Shown here: piece by piece, positions 45,683-53,791 of the stretch
Layout of the letters: every line of letters begins with the position of its first letter
Numbering within the stretch: the first letter of the stretch is position 1
Assembly: GCA_016744695.1 (NCBI GenBank)
Contig: JADGDV010000014.1
Span: forward strand, 1-64,000
DNA: 64,000 bases
From: Hahellaceae bacterium
Lineage (GTDB): Bacteria; Pseudomonadota; Gammaproteobacteria; Pseudomonadales; Oleiphilaceae
Direction: 5' to 3'
Notes under the pieces: generated by a model
What the model saw: the letters and a program-made list of their open reading frames with translations, nothing else
Told to the model about the DNA's origin: nothing
The model's database searches: none
Made by a program: the position numbers and the translations under genes

Positions 45683-46102
45683 TTGAGTGAGCTTTACCAG
45701 CAACTGCAACCGGTGATAAATCAGGAGCATATGAGTGACGATCAACTGCAAATAATTAGGAGCTACTTAATTGCAGAGAAGGAGAGTATAACGCATCAGA
45801 TTCAAACGGGTGTTGACCAAATAAAATATGGACAAGACAAACAGTCTGATGAAGCGGATGCCGCTAGCCAATTTGAGGAGCTTTCATTAACGCTTAGTGG
45901 GCGAGATATGTTGTTGCAACATCTTGCAGAGGTTAATCAATCATTATTGCGCATAGCTGATGACGATTATGGTTTTTGCAATGCCTGTGGGATTGAAATT
46001 AACATGAAGAGATTGGCCGCTATTCCAACCTCTAAAGCATGTATTGATTGCCAAACAATCGTGGAGCTACAAGGTCAAAGTTATGCCTCTAGTGGTGATT
46101 AA
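45683..46102 (+). CDS. TraR/DksA family zinc-finger protein
   Basis: A 139-aa protein with an N-terminal helical coiled coil ('MSDDQLQIIRSYLIAEKESI', 'ADAASQFEELSLTLSGRDML') and the DksA-type zinc finger with all four cysteines: 'CNACGIEINMKRLAAIPTSK' followed by 'ACIDCQ'. DksA proteins bind the RNA polymerase secondary channel and change transcription with ppGpp. This is shorter than classic DksA, so it is a paralogue of the TraR/YocK/DksA2 type. The start is TTG with 'ggag' 9 bases upstream; the DAxD tip residues of true DksA ('DEADAAS' here) are partly kept. Confidence 0.85.
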   Translation: MSELYQQLQPVINQEHMSDDQLQIIRSYLIAEKESITHQIQTGVDQIKYGQDKQSDEADAASQFEELSLTLSGRDMLLQHLAEVNQSLLRIADDDYGFCNACGIEINMKRLAAIPTSKACIDCQTIVELQGQSYASSGD

Positions 46103-46229
46103 TATTCTACATGTCCTGCTAAAACGGCATTAATTGTTAGATGCCGGCAGGGCGAATGTTGGTCGCTAAAAAATGACCAGCGAGAATGCAAGATGGCCAT
46201 TATTTACTTAATTACCTAAAAAACTACTG

Positions 46230-46331
46230 CTATTTTCCTGCTTTCTTAGCTGCCTTGGCCGCCTTTTTCTCTTTAGCGGTTAAAAGCGGTTGCTTTTTAG
46301 TGTTTTTCTTACTGTCTTGTCCTTTGCTCAT
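46230..46331 (-). CDS. Small lysine-rich protein
   Basis: A 33-aa protein, 'MSKGQDSKKNTKKQPL' then 'LTAKEKKAAKAAKKAGK', with about 40 percent lysine. A good 'ggtggaaag' ribosome-binding site lies 4-12 bases before the ATG. Very similar short basic proteins that begin MSKGxDSKK are conserved in Pseudomonas and other gammaproteobacteria, usually as unannotated hypothetical genes. The composition suggests nucleic-acid or ribosome binding, but no function is established. An opposite-strand frame covering the same bases (46186-46377) is a shadow. Confidence 0.7.
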   Translation of the reverse strand: MSKGQDSKKNTKKQPLLTAKEKKAAKAAKKAGK

Positions 46332-46490
46332 GATACTTTCCACCTGTTGTAACGCCATAAACCTAAGGCTAGCTTGAGTCAACCTAAGGACTTTTGTTAA
46401 TCATCGATTTGCTTTTATGCAATTAAGTCAATGCGTAACAATATCAGTATGACCCTATAAACAATTAATAGATAGGAATAGCATTCTTAA

Positions 46491-46604
46491 GTTATTTTTA
46501 ATAAGACAGAACAGTCTAAAGAGCTTATTAGAATATTTGATAACAGAATGGAGCAATTAGTTCGTTCTGGAGAAATTCAAGAAATCTATCGTAAATGGGG
46601 CTAA
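46491..46604 (+). pseudogene. Remnant of a family 3 extracellular solute-binding protein
   Basis: The open frame from 46491 to the TAA at 46602-46604 has no start codon in context. It encodes a typical end of amino-acid-type periplasmic binding proteins: 'ELIRIFDNRMEQLVRSGEIQ' followed by 'EIYRKWG' and stop. In intact members this helix ends the second lobe. An in-frame stop lies directly upstream (46488-46490) and nothing further 5' resembles the rest of the protein, so this looks like a decayed gene fragment of about 37 codons. The surrounding region 46332-46696 otherwise holds only A+T-rich intergenic sequence. Confidence 0.55.
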
Positions 46605-46696
46605 AAGTAGAAGAATTTGGGAAGGAGAGGTTTAGCCTTCATTAAATAAAAGGCCCCTCCCTTTCGCTTAGTGTCTGAATAAATTCACTCAGAGCG

Positions 46697-47089
46697 CTAG
46701 TTTAGTCCATTAGATCCTTCAAAATCATCGGAACTGACAAACTTCATAGAAATTGAATTTACACAGTGTCTGGTATTTTTATCCGTTAATCTTTCACCCT
46801 GAAAGACATGGCCTAAATGCCCATCGCAATGTGCACAAAGTATTTCTGTACGTCGACCATCTGAATCGACTTCATGCTTGATTGCATCAACAAGTTCATC
46901 ATCAAAACTAGGCCAACCGCAGTGAGAGGGGAATTTATCTTCTGATCGATACAAGGGTGCATTGCACTGCTTGCAAATATAGATGCCACCTTCAAAAAAA
47001 TCATCATACTTACCGGTGAAGGGGCGTTCTGTTCCCTTATCAACAATGACATGGGTTTCTTCAGGGGTGAGTTTATTAAATGTTTTCAT
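46697..47089 (-). CDS. msrB: Peptide-methionine (R)-S-oxide reductase MsrB
   Basis: A 130-aa enzyme that reduces methionine R-sulfoxide in proteins. It has both zinc-binding pairs ('CKQCN' and '[12 protein letters not shown]'), the '[10 protein letters not shown]' segment and the catalytic cysteine in '[11 protein letters not shown]'. There is no signal peptide, so it is cytoplasmic. Length is normal. The gene is monocistronic, divergent from the dehydrogenase-like gene at 47188. Confidence 0.96.
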   Translation of the reverse strand: MKTFNKLTPEETHVIVDKGTERPFTGKYDDFFEGGIYICKQCNAPLYRSEDKFPSHCGWPSFDDELVDAIKHEVDSDGRRTEILCAHCDGHLGHVFQGERLTDKNTRHCVNSISMKFVSSDDFEGSNGLN

Positions 47090-47187
47090 GTTGGATTCTC
47101 ATTATTTTATGGTTATTCTTATATAGATTATACCTGTGACTACGATAATGCATTATTCATAATACTGTTACCTATTCGAGAAAACAT

Positions 47188-48417
47188 ATGAGCAACGTCC
47201 AGTTTGACCTGATTGTGTTTGGCGCCACTAGTTTTGTAGGCGAAATATTATGCCAATATTTAACTGAAGAATACGGAATTGATGGCGATGTTAAATGGGC
47301 GGCGGCGGGTCGTTCACAAAGCAAGTTAGAAAAGCTACGCAGTAGCCTAGGTTCTAAAGCAGCAACGTTGACGCTGTTAACCGCAGACGCATCTAATGAA
47401 GTCTCTTTAAAATCTTTGTGTGAGCAAAGCAAGGTCATTATTTCTACGGTTGGCCCTTATGCTTTATACGGTGAGCCGTTAGTTAAAATGTGTGTAGAAA
47501 CAGGGACTGACTATTGTGACCTCACAGGTGAGGTGCAGTGGGTTAAACGTATGATTACTCGCTATCAGGGCAAAGCGCTGGAAACAGGCGCGCGTATTGT
47601 ACATTGCTGTGGCTTTGATTCTATCCCTTCTGATATGGGGGTTTATTTTTTACAACAGCAAGCTCAGAAGCAATTTGGTGAACCGTGTACTAACGTTCGT
47701 ATGCGCGTTAAAGCGTTACGTGGTGGTGCCTCTGGCGGAACGATTGCTAGTGTGGTGAATATCACCAAAGAAGCCTCGAAGAGTAAAGCGCTACGTAAAG
47801 AGCTTGCTAACCCTTATTCTATTTGCCCAATAGATCATGGTTTCTCCGTTCGACAAGCCAATGTGAGTAAGCCTGAGTTTGACTCTGAGTCGCAGCAATG
47901 GGCAGGGCCCTTTATTATGGCTGGCATCAATACGCGCGTGGTTCACCGCAGTAATGCGTTGAGCGGTAAATCATACGGTGAAAACTTTAGATATGATGAA
48001 TCTATGCTCATGGGGAGGGGGAATAAGGGGCTGTTTTCTGCGGGTGGTTTTGTTGTTGGTTTAGGTTTGTTTTTAGTGGGCGCCGCTATTAAACCGAGTC
48101 GCTGGGTAATGGAAAACTATATGTTACCCAAACCCGGTGAAGGCCCTAGCCCTTCTGCTCAAGCTAAAGGGTTCTATGATCTTCGTTTTTATGGTGAAAC
48201 TGAAAGTGGTCAAAAAATAAAAACCAAAGTGACCGGTGACCGCGACCCTGGTTATGGTTCTACCTCTAAAATTCTTGCTCAGGCAGGTTTGAGTTTGGCT
48301 TTTGATATAAGTAAGGCAGAAAAAAAGGGTGGTTTTTGGACGACAGCTACAGCGTTTGATCAGCGTTTTATTGATCGTTTAGAAAAGAGTGCAGGATTAA
48401 CGTTTACTGTTGAGTAA
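47188..48417 (+). CDS. Saccharopine dehydrogenase-like NADP-binding reductase
   Basis: A 409-aa protein with an N-terminal Rossmann fold ('DLIVFGATSFVGEILCQYLT', G-A-T-S-F-V-G at about residues 11-17) and 'VISTVGPYALYGEPLVKMCV', 'DYCDLTGEVQWVKRMI' and 'IVHCCGFDSIPSDMGVYFLQ'. This pattern marks the group of saccharopine dehydrogenase-like oxidoreductases related to the mycobacterial trans-acting enoyl reductase, which act on lipid or polyketide substrates. A hydrophobic stretch 'GGFVVGLGLFLVGAAIKPSR' near residue 290 suggests membrane association. The substrate is unknown. Confidence 0.85.
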   Translation: MSNVQFDLIVFGATSFVGEILCQYLTEEYGIDGDVKWAAAGRSQSKLEKLRSSLGSKAATLTLLTADASNEVSLKSLCEQSKVIISTVGPYALYGEPLVKMCVETGTDYCDLTGEVQWVKRMITRYQGKALETGARIVHCCGFDSIPSDMGVYFLQQQAQKQFGEPCTNVRMRVKALRGGASGGTIASVVNITKEASKSKALRKELANPYSICPIDHGFSVRQANVSKPEFDSESQQWAGPFIMAGINTRVVHRSNALSGKSYGENFRYDESMLMGRGNKGLFSAGGFVVGLGLFLVGAAIKPSRWVMENYMLPKPGEGPSPSAQAKGFYDLRFYGETESGQKIKTKVTGDRDPGYGSTSKILAQAGLSLAFDISKAEKKGGFWTTATAFDQRFIDRLEKSAGLTFTVE

Positions 48418-48532
48418 GGGTTATAAGCTGTGCACATAAATCATTGCTGATAAAATGATCGTTTTTGTTTACAATTGCGATCCCAAAAATTGCTCTGGAT
48501 TTACGTTCCAGAACGCATGATAGGTTAATGAT

Positions 48533-49525
48533 ATGTCTAAAGCTGTGGTCTGCGCGTTATACAAGTTTGTAACGCTAGAAAATTATGAAGCACTCCGTCA
48601 ACCCTTACTCGATGTAATGCTGACGAATGGCGTGAGGGGTACCTTACTACTTGCCCAAGAGGGTATTAACGGTACAGTGGCTGGTAGTCGTGAAGGTATT
48701 GATGCACTGTTGGCTTGGTTTAAGTTAGATAGCCGATTAGCGGAGATAACCTTCAAGGAATCTTATGATAAAGTGATTCCTTTCAACCGAACCAAGGTAA
48801 AACTTAAAAAAGAAATCGTGACCATGGGGGTTGAAGGTATCGACCCAAAGCATGTTGTTGGCACTTATGTTAAACCAACAGAATGGAATGCGTTGATTTC
48901 AGACCCAGACGTTTTACTGGTTGATACACGTAATGACTACGAAGTTAATATTGGTACATTCAAGAATGCGGTAAACCCTCAAACCGAAACATTTCGAGAG
49001 TTTCCAGAGTATGTTGATAAGCACTTAGACCCAGCAAAGCATAAAAAAGTGGCTATGTTTTGTACGGGAGGCATTCGATGCGAAAAATCGACTGCATTTT
49101 TAAAAGAGAAAGGCTTTGATGAAGTGTACCATCTTGAAGGAGGCATACTTAAATACCTTGAAGAAGTGCCTGAAGAAAATACACTATGGGAAGGTGAATG
49201 CTTCGTTTTTGATGATCGAGTGGCGGTAGATCATAATTTGGAAAAAGGGCAATATGACCAGTGTAATGCATGCCGTTTCCCTATTACGGAACAGGATAAA
49301 ACAAGCGAGCACTATGTTAGGGGTGTGAGTTGTCCACATTGTTTTGACAAGAGCACTGATCAGCAAAAGTCTCGATTTGCAGAACGTCAGCTGCAAATTG
49401 ATTTGTCTTCAAGGCGTGGAGAGGAGCATGTAGGAGGCGAAGCGGCAAAAGTGATTGCCAAACGACGAAAGCTCAAGCAAGAAGCCCGCCTTAAACAGCA
49501 GCGTTGCTCTGGCTCTTCTGATTAA
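48533..49525 (+). CDS. trhO: tRNA uridine(34) hydroxylase TrhO (rhodanese family)
   Basis: A 330-aa protein of the YceA/TrhO family, which forms 5-hydroxyuridine at position 34 of tRNAs using oxygen. The N-terminal acylphosphatase-like domain has '[20 protein letters not shown]'; the rhodanese domain has '[20 protein letters not shown]' and the active-site loop '[20 protein letters not shown]'. The C-terminus has the extra cysteine pairs 'CNACRFPI' and 'CPHCFDK' found in many members. Its stop overlaps that of the convergent gene at 49522. Confidence 0.95.
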   Translation: MSKAVVCALYKFVTLENYEALRQPLLDVMLTNGVRGTLLLAQEGINGTVAGSREGIDALLAWFKLDSRLAEITFKESYDKVIPFNRTKVKLKKEIVTMGVEGIDPKHVVGTYVKPTEWNALISDPDVLLVDTRNDYEVNIGTFKNAVNPQTETFREFPEYVDKHLDPAKHKKVAMFCTGGIRCEKSTAFLKEKGFDEVYHLEGGILKYLEEVPEENTLWEGECFVFDDRVAVDHNLEKGQYDQCNACRFPITEQDKTSEHYVRGVSCPHCFDKSTDQQKSRFAERQLQIDLSSRRGEEHVGGEAAKVIAKRRKLKQEARLKQQRCSGSSD

Positions 49526-49959
49526 ACTTTGGGTGGGGGGATTGTCGAGAGTATTGCACTTTTCTCCCCCCGAAGCACCTTGATAAGTTCCACTCTAGAT
49601 ACCTCTTTAACGATTCCCTTTTGCTCTAAATAGTCCATCATACGATTAAAATGTTTCCTTCTTTTATTACCTTTCTCAGACATGTCACGGCGATCATTAA
49701 ATTCGTCCATCAAAGTTGAGCCACAGGGGCAATTCCTAAAAACTTCAACAATCGTAGAGCCATCCTCTTCAATTGCCGACTTCATTGATGAGTTAGCCGT
49801 TGGGATTTTTTCGGTTGCGTGCAAAAACTCTTCGACTGTCTGATAGGTTCGGCCACAGCAGGCACATGTTTTTGGAAAGGCTGACTCTGCGAGAGCATTA
49901 AGGCCTTCAAAGAGTTCCTTATCCATTACCACATGTTCTATTTTCTCAGTACGGCCCAT
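49522..49959 (-). CDS. Conserved hypothetical protein with CxxC and CxCG motifs
   Basis: A 145-aa soluble protein with two cysteine pairs, '[20 protein letters not shown]' at about residues 32-51 and '[20 protein letters not shown]' at about 74-93, likely a zinc or iron site. The C-terminal half is charged and helical ('[17 protein letters not shown]', '[13 protein letters not shown]'). I do not recognise a characterised family. It overlaps the stop of trhO by four bases in tail-to-tail orientation, so the two transcripts would be antisense at their ends. Confidence 0.65.
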   Translation of the reverse strand: MGRTEKIEHVVMDKELFEGLNALAESAFPKTCACCGRTYQTVEEFLHATEKIPTANSSMKSAIEEDGSTIVEVFRNCPCGSTLMDEFNDRRDMSEKGNKRRKHFNRMMDYLEQKGIVKEVSRVELIKVLRGEKSAILSTIPPPKV

Positions 49960-50203
49960 TAAACTACCTAGAAAAATAAAGTGTTAGTTTACTGACTATA
50001 GGTACTGTTTGCATATAGATCAAAAAAGTGGTTTCAATATTTTTGTTTATATTGGGATCCTATTGCTTTTTTCATATTCAAGCTATAGTGGATATACACC
50101 TTAAGAAATTGTGGTTATTTATCTCTAAAAAAGTTGTAGATTTGTTGTAATCAAGTGTCGTCGTTTCTATCTAGCGATATGCGTTAAAAGGAATTATTAA
50201 ACA

Positions 50204-50221
50204 ATGAGCAATTACAATTGA
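50204..50221 (+). promoter_or_regulatory. Possible five-codon leader ORF coupled to the kinase start
   Basis: ATG at 50204 with a good 'aaaagg' site about 10 bases upstream starts a five-codon frame (M-S-N-Y-N) ending in TGA at 50219-50221. That stop overlaps the only available start of the following kinase, TTG at 50218, as TTGA. The kinase TTG has no close ribosome-binding site of its own, so initiation by coupling to this mini-ORF is plausible. This is inference from sequence only. Confidence 0.4.
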
Positions 50222-51966
50222 AGTCCACTATATCTAAAAAAATTACATTTGCTGTTTGTAGCCTACTTATCGCACTAAATATTATTGTGAGTCTGGTTGG
50301 TTATATGAAAAGTACCCAAGAAGCAGAGGATAGGTTTGATCAGCGAGCACATTATATTACTGATATTGCGTCGCAATCAGGTACTAATCTGCTTTGGGAT
50401 TTTGAATATGGCAAGCTCGCATTATTCAGCAAGTATATTCTAGAAGATCCTTCATTATCCGGTATTTTGTTTATTTCTAAAAGCTCGGGGAGCATCGACC
50501 AAAAGCATGCTGTTGGTTTTATTAGAGGTAAAGGACCCGTCGATAAAGAAGTAAGTGATATTGCCAATCTTTTTCCAGATTATTACGATGATACCAATAA
50601 AGTCGACCTTACTTGGGATAACCTAGCTATTGGCGAACTCCATATTTTCTTTGACCGGAGAGGTCTTTACACCGAACAAAACCAAAAAATGCTGGGTAAT
50701 TTGATTTGGGAAACGATGGTGTTTTTGTTTTTCTTTGTCGCAATATATCTAGTACTTCAAACACAATTTATTGTGCCTTTTAAGCGCTCTCATGAACTGG
50801 CCATGTCTCTGACTGACAAGTTTAATAATTTTATTAAGCATATTGGAGAAGGGGGGAGTCTAGAAACTAGCCGTTTTACTGACCTTGGTGAGTTACTTGA
50901 GCGGCACTCAATTCAACTTGATCGCAAAGATGAAGTGGGTGATTTCTACCGAGCGTTTAATTCTCTGGTGAATGCTATTACGGTAATTCTTTCTGAGCTT
51001 TCCCAGTATTCTAGTCAATTAAGTATTCTAAATGAAGAGCTTGAGCATCGTGTAAAAGACCGAACTCAAGAGCTTGAAGCCACCTGTTTTGATTTAAAAA
51101 ATGCGCAAGGTCGTATGGTTCAGCAGGAAAAACTCGCATCAATCGGACAACTGGCTGCAGGTGTTGCTCATGAAATAAACAATCCTTTGGGCTATATTAG
51201 CAGCAATATTAATCGCTTAGAGGAGTACTTTAACGAGATTTTTGAGTTTATAAGTGAGCTTGAAAAAGAGGTCACGAATCATGAGGTTATTGAAGATAGC
51301 GGTGAACATGGCCACTCGCTGACCGCAATTAAAGAGAAGTTTGATTATGATTTTATTAAGCAAGACCTTCCAGAATTATTAAAGGATTGTGTTGAAGGAA
51401 GTATAAGAGTTCAAGGTATTGTTGAGAATCTAAAATCGTTTTCCAGAATGGATGACGCTGGAACGATCATAGAGTTTGATATTAATGATGCGATTAATAG
51501 CACTCATAAATTAGTGCATAACGAACTCAAATATAGTTGTGATGTAGAAAAGGATTTACAAAGCACATTGAAAATTTGGGGGCACTATGGGCAAATTAAT
51601 CAGGTTATCTCAAACCTATTGGTTAATGCCTCTCATGCGATTAGCGACACAGAAAAATTTGGCACTGTATCAATAAAAACCTGGTCTGATGATAACAATG
51701 TTTATTTGGTGATTAAGGACACTGGAAAAGGTATTCATGAAGAGCATCTAGATAAAATATTTGAGCCTTTCTTTACAACGAAGGAGGTTGGAAAAGGGAC
51801 CGGATTAGGACTCAACATCTCCTACGATATTATTGTTAACAATCATAAGGGAGAAATAACCGTTGAGAGCGAGGTAGGCAAGGGAACGACTTTTTTTATT
51901 ACTTTACCCGAAAACCAGCAGGTGACAGAAAGTGACACGATAGAAGGTGGCAGCGACGTCTCATGA
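50218..51966 (+). CDS. Membrane-bound sensor histidine kinase
   Basis: A 582-aa kinase. Transmembrane helices at about residues 8-28 and 158-180 flank a periplasmic sensor domain; a HAMP-like region and coiled coil follow ('LSILNEELEHRVKDRTQELE'). The phosphoacceptor box is 'GQLAAGVAHEINNPLGYISS' near 304-323, and the ATPase boxes are 'VISNLLVNASHAI', 'IKDTGKGIHEEHL' and 'GKGTGLGLNISYDIIVNN'. This HisKA type is common in systems with HD-GYP or c-di-GMP outputs. The start is TTG at 50218. It overlaps the next gene by four bases (ATGA) and begins a four-gene signalling operon. Confidence 0.9.
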   Translation: MKSTISKKITFAVCSLLIALNIIVSLVGYMKSTQEAEDRFDQRAHYITDIASQSGTNLLWDFEYGKLALFSKYILEDPSLSGILFISKSSGSIDQKHAVGFIRGKGPVDKEVSDIANLFPDYYDDTNKVDLTWDNLAIGELHIFFDRRGLYTEQNQKMLGNLIWETMVFLFFFVAIYLVLQTQFIVPFKRSHELAMSLTDKFNNFIKHIGEGGSLETSRFTDLGELLERHSIQLDRKDEVGDFYRAFNSLVNAITVILSELSQYSSQLSILNEELEHRVKDRTQELEATCFDLKNAQGRMVQQEKLASIGQLAAGVAHEINNPLGYISSNINRLEEYFNEIFEFISELEKEVTNHEVIEDSGEHGHSLTAIKEKFDYDFIKQDLPELLKDCVEGSIRVQGIVENLKSFSRMDDAGTIIEFDINDAINSTHKLVHNELKYSCDVEKDLQSTLKIWGHYGQINQVISNLLVNASHAISDTEKFGTVSIKTWSDDNNVYLVIKDTGKGIHEEHLDKIFEPFFTTKEVGKGTGLGLNISYDIIVNNHKGEITVESEVGKGTTFFITLPENQQVTESDTIEGGSDVS

Positions 51967-53783
51967 CATTTCATACAATTTTGAAAGACAAGTCTGTTAA
52001 ACAGGGTGGCTGCATTGATTTTTTTATGCACCTTAAGCAACAACTACCCGGAGTATCACTATCATGGGTTTGGTATGGGCACTCATACTCTAGCTCCATG
52101 CAAAATTCTTTGATGAGTTCTGATATTGATATGCTTTCAGCGGTGCCTAGTGATTTTTTTAATGTAGTGAAAGTGCATTTAATTATTAACCAGTGGGTAG
52201 AGTTTGACTTTACGTTCGCTAATAAAGGCTATCACTGCAAGGCCATTAGCGTCCAGCCTGATGAAGAAAAATCTGCGTTATTGATATTCAGTGAAAAGCC
52301 TGTTTCGCTAAGTCAGCATCAGGTAGATCTAACATTGCTTTGTCTTTCTAATATCTCTTTTTTAAGACAACAGCAGGATATTGATTTAAAGCTGAAAGAA
52401 CTTGGGCGACACATGTTGTATCAAATTGTGTGGTCTGAGTGTCTTGAATGGATCCGTACCTTAGATGTCGAAGATAATGACTTTTATAAGAAAATGATGG
52501 TGCGCACTCAGCTTCTTACTGAGTCTAATGCCAGTGCTATTTATATCGAAGTAGAAAGTGCGGCTCCGGCGTGGAGCCATAAGGGAATTAGTGCCGAGGA
52601 TATTGAGCAAATTGAGGCGATATTAAAAGACAAAAAGAAAGATCTTTACTCGTTGATGGTCATGGAAGATTTCAATCATTTAGCTGATCTCTATTCCGGT
52701 TATTCTGTATTAAAACAACACCCCCATTTATTTATCTGCCCTGTAATTGACCCTAAAGGGAAGAGAAAATCGATTATTATTCTGTCTAAAAGCAAAAACC
52801 AAGATAGTTATTCACTCACTGATCATGCCTATATTAATCAATTGATCAACCAGGTTTATAGTGGGATTGAAAAAAACAGTTTGGTTAAGGCGTTGGAGAA
52901 ATCCCATCGGTCACTCGAAAAAGAACATAATGAGCAAAAAATATTAATTAAGAAACTTCAGGATACTCAGGATCAACTGCTGCAATCTGAAAAAATGGCA
53001 TCAATCGGTCAGCTAGCAGCAGGGGTTGCCCATGAAATTAATAATCCTATTGGGTTTGTAAATTCAAATTTATCGACCTTATCGGACTTTAGCCAATCTA
53101 TGTTGATGGCGATTCATCAATTAGGCCACAGGATATCGTCGGGTAGTGATACTGAATTTAAACAGTATTATGCTGAGCTAGCTGAAAAATATGAAATAGA
53201 TTTTATTACCGATGACTTAACCGCTTTGCTGGAAGAGTCAAAAGAAGGTATTACGCGTGTTAAGGATATCGTACAGGACTTGAAAGACTTCTCTCGCACA
53301 GGGAGTGGTGAATTTGGCTTTGTTGATATTCATATTGTAATTGATAAAACACTCAATCTTATTCACAGTGAAGTTAAGTACTGTGCAGAGTTGATAACCG
53401 ACTATGGGGATCTGCCTGAGATAGAAGTAATGGACTCTCAGATAGGGCAAGTCATTTTAAACTTGTTAGTTAATGCATCTCATGCAATAGAAGAAAAAGG
53501 CACCATCACTATAAAAACAATGATGGTGGAGACAGGAGATCGTGTTCAGATTTCTGTATCAGACTCGGGTAAAGGTATAGCCCCCGAGCATATCAGCAAA
53601 CTATTTGATCCATTTTTTACCACCAAGCCCGTGGGTAAAGGGACTGGGCTTGGGCTTTCTCTCTCTTACGGCATTATTCAGCGTCACCATGGTGATATTG
53701 AGGTAGAAAGTGAATTAGGTGTAGGCACAACGTTTATTGTGACCCTACCTATACAACAACCACCAAAACTGGATAGTGAGTGA
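51963..53783 (+). CDS. Soluble sensor histidine kinase
   Basis: A 606-aa cytoplasmic kinase. The N-terminal 330 residues hold a PAS- or GAF-like sensory part without obvious cofactor motifs, then a coiled coil ('LEKSHRSLEKEHNEQKILIK'). The kinase core repeats that of the preceding gene: 'ASIGQLAAGVAHEINNPIGF' near 346-365, 'VILNLLVNASHAIEEKG', 'VSDSGKGIAPEHIS' and 'GKGTGLGLSLSYGIIQRHHG'. The strong likeness of the two kinase cores suggests duplication. It is coupled to the upstream kinase by a 4-base overlap and lies 8 bases before the REC/HD-GYP gene. Confidence 0.9.
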   Translation: MTFHTILKDKSVKQGGCIDFFMHLKQQLPGVSLSWVWYGHSYSSSMQNSLMSSDIDMLSAVPSDFFNVVKVHLIINQWVEFDFTFANKGYHCKAISVQPDEEKSALLIFSEKPVSLSQHQVDLTLLCLSNISFLRQQQDIDLKLKELGRHMLYQIVWSECLEWIRTLDVEDNDFYKKMMVRTQLLTESNASAIYIEVESAAPAWSHKGISAEDIEQIEAILKDKKKDLYSLMVMEDFNHLADLYSGYSVLKQHPHLFICPVIDPKGKRKSIIILSKSKNQDSYSLTDHAYINQLINQVYSGIEKNSLVKALEKSHRSLEKEHNEQKILIKKLQDTQDQLLQSEKMASIGQLAAGVAHEINNPIGFVNSNLSTLSDFSQSMLMAIHQLGHRISSGSDTEFKQYYAELAEKYEIDFITDDLTALLEESKEGITRVKDIVQDLKDFSRTGSGEFGFVDIHIVIDKTLNLIHSEVKYCAELITDYGDLPEIEVMDSQIGQVILNLLVNASHAIEEKGTITIKTMMVETGDRVQISVSDSGKGIAPEHISKLFDPFFTTKPVGKGTGLGLSLSYGIIQRHHGDIEVESELGVGTTFIVTLPIQQPPKLDSE

Positions 53784-53791
53784 ATTAAAAA

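Noticed and set aside
45499-45690. 63-codon frame between the lipoprotein and the DksA-like gene
   Set aside because: No convincing ribosome-binding site, no recognisable family, and it runs into the DksA-like start; a hydrophobic helix alone is not enough.
46186-46377. Plus-strand 63-codon frame over the lysine-rich gene
   Set aside because: Its Leu/Phe-rich product is the expected antisense reading of a Lys-rich gene, and the minus-strand gene has the better start signals.
46600-46680. Possible hairpin around 'ggaaggagagg' and 'cccctccctttc'
   Set aside because: Pairing is imperfect and no T tract follows, so I did not list it as a terminator.
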